From assembly GCA_035689345.1 (NCBI GenBank), contig DASSLR010000021.1:1-53925 (forward strand): a DNA stretch of 53,925 nucleotides, in the 5' to 3' direction. Positions within the stretch are counted from its first letter, which is position 1; each line of letters starts with the position of its first letter. Positions 50,029-53,925 of this stretch are shown here, piece after piece. This stretch comes from CF-118 sp035689345. Lineage in GTDB: Bacteria > Chloroflexota > Dormibacteria > Dormibacterales > Dormibacteraceae. The notes beneath the pieces were generated by a model. The model was not told where the DNA came from, made no database searches, and saw only the letters and a program-made list of their open reading frames with translations. A program made the translations under genes and the position numbers.

Positions 50029-51834
50029 TTATGACTTGCCCTTCGTGTTGAACCAGTCGGCCGCGTTGCAGACGGCCAGGCAGGTGTTCACACTCGCGGC
50101 GAAGTTGCCGAAGTTGGTCGAGTGCGAGAAGACGTCAGGTCGCTCGTACAGCTCGATGGTCGGAAGTTGGTCCTTCCACTCGGCCTGCACTTGCTTGTAG
50201 ATCTGCACGCGCTTGTTGGTGTCGACTTCCTGCGCACCCTGCTGGCACAGCGTGTCCAGCTGCGAGTCGTTGACCCTGGCCCAGTTCTGACCCGACGGGT
50301 TGGCGTCGGTCGGGATCTGGCTGGACTCAACGGTCGAGCACCACGAGTCCGGGTCTGGCGCCCAGTTGTTGGCGTACATGCCCATGTCGTAGTTGCCGGT
50401 GGCGAGGATGCCGCCGCCCTTGAAGTCGTTGAAGAACTGACCTGCGGGCCAGTTCTTGACCGTGACGGTGGCGCCGATGTCGGCCCAGTTCTTGATCAGC
50501 TGCTCCTCCTCCGCAGCCCGCTGGCTGTTGCCGGAGGTGGTGCTGATGACCCAGGCCAGCTTGACTCCGTTCTTCGCCCGCGTGCCGTCCGAGCCTTTCA
50601 CCCAGCCGTCGCCGTCGAGCAGCGAGTTGGCCTTGGCCACGTCGCGCTGCCAGGCCGGGATCGAGGTGTCGTAGTAGGGCGAGAGAGCAGAGACGAAGGG
50701 TCCGTTCATGGGCTTGCCGATGCCGCCCACGAGCGCGGTGTTGATGGTGTTCTTGTCGATGGCCAGGGCGATGGCTTGGCGCAGCGCCTTGTCACCGTTG
50801 AAGATGGTCGGCTTGCCGGCGTGGTTGCCCAGGTTGAGCGTCAGGAACTCGTCCAGAAGCCCGGTGGCAGCCACTGTGGTGTAGCCGGTGATGCCCTGGA
50901 GGGCCGGCAGGTCCTTGGCGATCAGGTCCAGCCCGAGGTCGCTGTCGCCTGACTTCAGGCCCGCGATCTGGGAGGGCTTGTCACCGTAGATCTTGTAGAT
51001 CAGCTTGTCCATGTAGGGAGCGTGGCCGAAGAACTCAGCTCCGCTCCGACCGGCGGCGTAGTTCGGGTTGGGAACCATCACGACCTGGGCAGCCGGCCCG
51101 GGGGTGAAGTTCTGCACCATGTACGGTCCGCTGGTCGCGGTCGGGTTGGTGACGAAGTACGAGTTGGTCGCCCAGTCAGCGTGCTGGACGCTCGTCAGGA
51201 CGTGCTGCGGGACGGGCGTGAAGCCCATGGCCGCGATGAACGACGCGTAGATGCCGGAGGTCAGGGGCGCCTGGTTGCCGCAGCGCTTGCCATCCGGGTC
51301 GGGTCCAAAGTGCCACACCTCGGTGGTGTCGCTCTTGTCCTCGACAGACGCGATCGAGCTGTAGCCCGTCTGGGTCGCAGCGCCGGTCGCCGGGTCGCAG
51401 ATTGCGTTGATCGTGAAGCTGAGGTCCTTGGTGGTCAGCGGCTGACCGTCAGACCACTTGAGGCCCGACTTCAGCTTGATCGTGACGTCCATGTGGGTGT
51501 CGTCGATCTTCTTGACGTCACCGTTGGCGACTGACGGGACCTCGGACACGAGGTCGGGGATGGCGTTGTTCTTCGGGTCGAACACCCAAAGAGACGCCCA
51601 CAGCGGTCCGGTCGCCACCTCCTGGGTGGTGGCCGCGGTCGACGACAGCACGTTGAGGTCCTGGACCGGCTCCCAGTCGGAGTACACCAACTGGCCGCCC
51701 TTTACACCCGCCGTCGGGTGATAGCTCGACAGGATTCCTACCTGCGTGCCTCCCGACGTGGACCCACATGCCGCCGCGAGGCACAACCCCACGGTCGCGA
51801 GCGCGAGCGCTCGAAAACGGAGTCCAAAATGCAT
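50029..51834 (-). CDS. Extracellular solute-binding lipoprotein, family 5 (peptide/nickel type)
   Basis: The protein has 601 residues. A lipoprotein signal peptide MHFGLRFRALALATVGLCLA ends at the lipobox cysteine in AAACGST. The mature part is an SBP_bac_5 domain: VTIKLKSGLKWSDGQPLTTKDLSFTI, LRQAIALAIDKNTIN and KNWADIGATVTVKNWPAGQF are typical. It captures substrate at the membrane surface for the OppBC channel. Substrate cannot be told from sequence. It is a paralogue of the product at 52069-53736. Confidence 0.92.
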   Translation of the reverse strand: MHFGLRFRALALATVGLCLAAACGSTSGGTQVGILSSYHPTAGVKGGQLVYSDWEPVQDLNVLSSTAATTQEVATGPLWASLWVFDPKNNAIPDLVSEVPSVANGDVKKIDDTHMDVTIKLKSGLKWSDGQPLTTKDLSFTINAICDPATGAATQTGYSSIASVEDKSDTTEVWHFGPDPDGKRCGNQAPLTSGIYASFIAAMGFTPVPQHVLTSVQHADWATNSYFVTNPTATSGPYMVQNFTPGPAAQVVMVPNPNYAAGRSGAEFFGHAPYMDKLIYKIYGDKPSQIAGLKSGDSDLGLDLIAKDLPALQGITGYTTVAATGLLDEFLTLNLGNHAGKPTIFNGDKALRQAIALAIDKNTINTALVGGIGKPMNGPFVSALSPYYDTSIPAWQRDVAKANSLLDGDGWVKGSDGTRAKNGVKLAWVISTTSGNSQRAAEEEQLIKNWADIGATVTVKNWPAGQFFNDFKGGGILATGNYDMGMYANNWAPDPDSWCSTVESSQIPTDANPSGQNWARVNDSQLDTLCQQGAQEVDTNKRVQIYKQVQAEWKDQLPTIELYERPDVFSHSTNFGNFAASVNTCLAVCNAADWFNTKGKS

Positions 51835-52068
51835 ACGCGTCTTACCTCTCTGGTTTGGTCCTGCAGCCTTCTTCCCTCGTGGCAGCCACCACGCGGGGCG
51901 AGAGTGCGCCGGATGCAGGTCTTACTCACACGGCCTCTTCGGCCAATCTGAATTGTGTTGGTCAGCCACGAGGGGTGTCAAGTCGGGAACTGAGTTAGCG
52001 TCGAACATCTGTGCGCTTTGTAGCTGGCGTGGCAGGTTGGCTCGGCTTTGCCGAGCCCTTGTGCTCGC
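51835..52068. other. Gap between the two binding-protein genes
   Basis: No gene is seen in 234 bases. It holds a long-range inverted repeat: CCCTCGTGGC at 51874-51883 and GCCACGAGGG at 51965-51974, 81 bases apart, which could fold the leader of the downstream gene. On the minus strand a TTGGCC / TAAGAC pair with a 16-base spacer is a possible promoter near 51935-51960. A hairpin at 52039-52057 follows the upstream gene. Confidence 0.5.
52039..52057. terminator. Hairpin after the first binding-protein gene
   Basis: GGCTCGGC-TTT-GCCGAGCC is a perfect 8-bp hairpin 12 bases beyond the stop codon at 52069. It shares its stem and surrounding ggttrgctc sequence with the hairpin after oppC. No T-run on the minus strand. 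Confidence 0.5.
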
Positions 52069-53736
52069 TCAGTGTCCCGCGATGTAGAGCCTGTCCGGAA
52101 ACAGCTCCCCGGGCCAGTCATCGACCGACGTAACCGTCACGCCCTTGACGGAAGGCTGGACCAGGTACCAGGTGACGCTCTGGGCCAGGAACGCGACGGG
52201 CGCATCGCTGACGAGCATCCGCTGGGCCTGTGTGTACTCGGCGTCGCGGCGGTTGGCATCGACGTCTGTGGCTGCGACCGCGACGAGGCTGTCGTAACGA
52301 GAGTTCTGATACAGCGAGTAGTTGTAGGAGCTCGTCGTCGTGAAGATCGGGAACCAGTCGGCGGGGTCCGCGTAGTCGGCGTTCCAGCCGAGCGGCCCCG
52401 CGATGTCGAAGGTGCCGGCTTCGAGCTTTCCCCCCAACGTGTTGGTGTCGAGCGGGTCGAGCGCGATCTCGACACCGAGATTCGTCTTCAGCTGGTCGTG
52501 CACGAACTGCGCCGTCACCTTGGCGAAGTCGACCGACTTGTCATAGGAAAACTTGAGCCCGTTCAGCGATTGCGCGCTGACACCCGCGGCCGAGAGGGTC
52601 GCGTGCGCCTGCGAGGCGTCGAACTTCTGGCTCGCGGCGAGGTCAGGCGCGTAGCCGCGCATGCCCTGGGGGATGAACGTCTCCTGACCTTTCCCCTGGC
52701 CCTGGAAGACCTGGCTGACGTACGCGCGCCGGTCGATCGCCTGGGCCAGCGCTTCGCGCACGCGAGAATTCGCGAGCCGAGGAGACGTGACCCGAAACGC
52801 GATCCAGTAAACGGTGAGCGCCGGCGCTTTCACCAGGTCCTTGCTCAGTGATCGATCGCCGGCCACCGTGCCGGCTTGCGCGGGCTGGACCGTCATGACG
52901 TCGACGTCGCCGTCCTGGAACTTCGCCAGCGCCGCGGCGCCATCGTTGACGACGTCGAACTCGATCGCCTTCAACGTGGGCTTCGGTCCCCAGTAGTGCG
53001 GATTCGGCGCCACCGTGAGCTGCTGGCCCGCGACCACCTGCGTCAACCTGTACGGCCCATTGCCGATCATGGTCTCCGCCGAGGTGCTCCATTTGTCGCC
53101 GTACTTCGCGACCAGGTCCTGGCGTACGGGCGCCGCCGCGGGCATCGCGGCAAGCCAGATGAAGGCGGGATTCGGACGGCTCAGCGTGACCTGGAACGTC
53201 GAGTCGTCCACGGCCGTCAGGCCAAGCGTCTGCAGCGCGCCGTCGATGGTTGCCGCGTCGCGCTGAGGATCGAGGATCGACACCTTGTCCCCGTTGGCGA
53301 TGGTGCCTGCGAAGAACGTCGCCACCGGCGAAGCGAGCCGCGGGTCGATCAGGCGCCGCCACGCGTAGACGAAGTCCTGCGCCTTGACTGCTTGCCCGTC
53401 CGAGTACTCCGCATCCTTGCGCAGGTGGAAGACGTAGACCTTGCCACCATTGGTCGTCTCGTAGCTCGCGGCGGCCGCCTGAGTCACGCTGTTCGTGTCG
53501 GCGGTCGGGCGGAGCAACGGCTCGGAGATCTCGCGCAGCACCGCCTTCTCGAACGAGTACTGGACCTGTCCCGGGTCGAGCGTCTGCGGCTGGTCGTCGA
53601 TGGCCACGCGCAGGGTCTGGTTCCCCGCCAATCGCGGACCCTGCGTCAGCACGTCGCTGCTGCATGCGCTCGTCACGAGGATCAGGATCAGCGGGGCCGT
53701 GGCGGAGGCGCGCCAAGGCAGAAGCCTAGGAATCAC
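52069..53736 (-). CDS. Extracellular solute-binding lipoprotein, family 5
   Basis: The protein has 555 residues. The signal peptide PLILILVTSAC ends in a lipobox-like TSAC. SBP_bac_5 features include TLRVAIDDQPQTLDPGQVQYSFEKAVLREISEPLL, YVFHLRKDAEYSDGQAVKAQDFVYAWRRLIDP and VREALAQAIDRRAYVSQVF. YSDG and the helix YAWRRLIDP resemble oligopeptide-binding OppA. GTG 53736 lies 8 bases after TATGAT with no Shine-Dalgarno. A second binding protein for the same or a related permease. Confidence 0.92.
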   Translation of the reverse strand: MIPRLLPWRASATAPLILILVTSACSSDVLTQGPRLAGNQTLRVAIDDQPQTLDPGQVQYSFEKAVLREISEPLLRPTADTNSVTQAAAASYETTNGGKVYVFHLRKDAEYSDGQAVKAQDFVYAWRRLIDPRLASPVATFFAGTIANGDKVSILDPQRDAATIDGALQTLGLTAVDDSTFQVTLSRPNPAFIWLAAMPAAAPVRQDLVAKYGDKWSTSAETMIGNGPYRLTQVVAGQQLTVAPNPHYWGPKPTLKAIEFDVVNDGAAALAKFQDGDVDVMTVQPAQAGTVAGDRSLSKDLVKAPALTVYWIAFRVTSPRLANSRVREALAQAIDRRAYVSQVFQGQGKGQETFIPQGMRGYAPDLAASQKFDASQAHATLSAAGVSAQSLNGLKFSYDKSVDFAKVTAQFVHDQLKTNLGVEIALDPLDTNTLGGKLEAGTFDIAGPLGWNADYADPADWFPIFTTTSSYNYSLYQNSRYDSLVAVAATDVDANRRDAEYTQAQRMLVSDAPVAFLAQSVTWYLVQPSVKGVTVTSVDDWPGELFPDRLYIAGH

Positions 53737-53744
53737 TTCGGGCC

Positions 53745-53750
53745 ATCATA
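53745..53750 (-). promoter_or_regulatory. -10 box (TATGAT) of the binding-protein operon
   Basis: On the minus strand TATGAT ends 8 bases before GTG 53736; TTAATA lies about 16 bases further upstream as a possible -35. A leaderless-type arrangement. Confidence 0.55.
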
Positions 53751-53804
53751 GGCGGCCTCCCGTCCTTATTAATGTGCGGGCTGGCGAAGCCGGCTGTTTT
53801 GGGG

Positions 53805-53810
53805 TAGAGT
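53805..53810 (+). promoter_or_regulatory. -10-like box (TAGAGT) near the window end
   Basis: TAGAGT ends 8 bases before a GTG at 53819, repeating the short-gap spacing. The reading frame that starts there runs through a hairpin and a REP-like palindrome and leaves the window, so a protein is not supported. Confidence 0.3.
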
Positions 53811-53825
53811 CACGGTACGTGCACA

Positions 53826-53855
53826 GGGGGCGCCCGCCAAGGGTGGCCCCTTTTT
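53826..53855 (+). terminator. Terminator-like hairpin with T-run
   Basis: GGGGGC..CCC pairs with GGG..GCCCC, with a small internal loop, and TTTTT follows at 53851-53855. It stands 15 bases after the TAGAGT box, so any transcript ending here would be very short. Confidence 0.5.
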
Positions 53856-53861
53856 CATACG

Positions 53862-53897
53862 CCCTCACCCTGACCCTCTCCCGCAAGCGGGAGAGGG
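53862..53897 (+). repeat. REP-like palindrome, copy 5
   Basis: CCCTCACCCTGA is followed by CCCTCTCCCGC / GCGGGAGAGGG, 11-bp perfect arms around two A's. The best-preserved copy of the dispersed family and nearly identical to copy 4. Confidence 0.7.
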
Positions 53898-53925
53898 ATT
53901 CATGGGCCCGCGAGTGCCGGCACTC

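Overview
The window looks like ordinary chromosome of a GC-rich (by eye about two-thirds G+C) free-living bacterium. No phage, integrase, transposase, plasmid or CRISPR gene is visible. Several features suggest a lineage near the Chloroflexota / Candidatus Dormibacterota / Actinomycetota side of the tree: HrcA-type (CIRCE) control of groESL, zinc-type S4 and S14, a SigR/RsrA-like sigma/anti-sigma pair, a CdaA/CdaR pair, Gram-positive style order of the str-S10-spc-alpha gene block followed by truA-rplM-rpsI, and many start codons lying 7-10 bases after a -10 box (leaderless-type promoters). The assignment is inference; no 16S gene is present.

Layout. 1-500: tRNA-Ser(CGA) and tRNA-Asp(GTC) on the minus strand with a terminator, and a divergent promoter. 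499-4924: a cyclic-nucleotide-binding/MinD-like fusion protein, a patatin phospholipase divergent from an A-type iron-sulfur carrier, a small membrane protein, and a membrane-anchored trypsin-fold protein that has lost catalytic residues. 5036-7072: groEL and groES with terminator, CIRCE operator and -10 box. 7132-12153 (minus): one tightly packed operon beginning with an ECF sigma factor and its zinc anti-sigma factor, then thiE, thiL, tsaE, tsaB, rimI, tsaD and a small DUF2007-like gene; it joins redox-type regulation, thiamine phosphate synthesis and tRNA t6A modification. 12235-19215 (minus): argF, cdaA, cdaR, glmS, an AcpS/NAD(P)HX-dehydratase fusion, and alr: cell-wall precursor supply, c-di-AMP synthesis and cofactor repair. 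19261-22713: a membrane protein, an acyl-CoA synthetase, a small ribbon-helix-helix-like protein and a tyrosine phosphatase.

22737-44626 (minus) is a nearly uninterrupted translation super-operon: rpsL, rpsG, fusA, tuf, the S10 cluster, the spc cluster with secY, adk and map, then infA, rpmJ, rpsM, rpsK, rpsD, rpoA, rplQ, truA, rplM and rpsI. Most junctions are 1-base (TGATG, TAGTG) or 4-base (NTGA) overlaps, so translation is probably coupled throughout. A strong extended -10 before infA gives the alpha part its own promoter. A divergent RsmC-like methyltransferase lies beyond rpsL.

45343-53736 is a peptide/nickel-type ABC importer split into two converging units: the two ATPases on the plus strand, and two substrate-binding lipoproteins plus two permeases on the minus strand.

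The most notable observations are: (i) three conserved genes (tsaD, alr, truA) whose family N-terminus can only be reached from a CTG codon, two of them in CTGA stop/start overlaps; (ii) a tyrosine phosphatase with no ATG/GTG/TTG anywhere near its conserved N-terminus; (iii) the AcpS-NAD(P)HX dehydratase fusion with no epimerase domain; (iv) a recurring -10/short gap/start-codon signature; (v) a dispersed palindromic REP-like element in five places; (vi) a catalytically degenerate HtrA-like protein.
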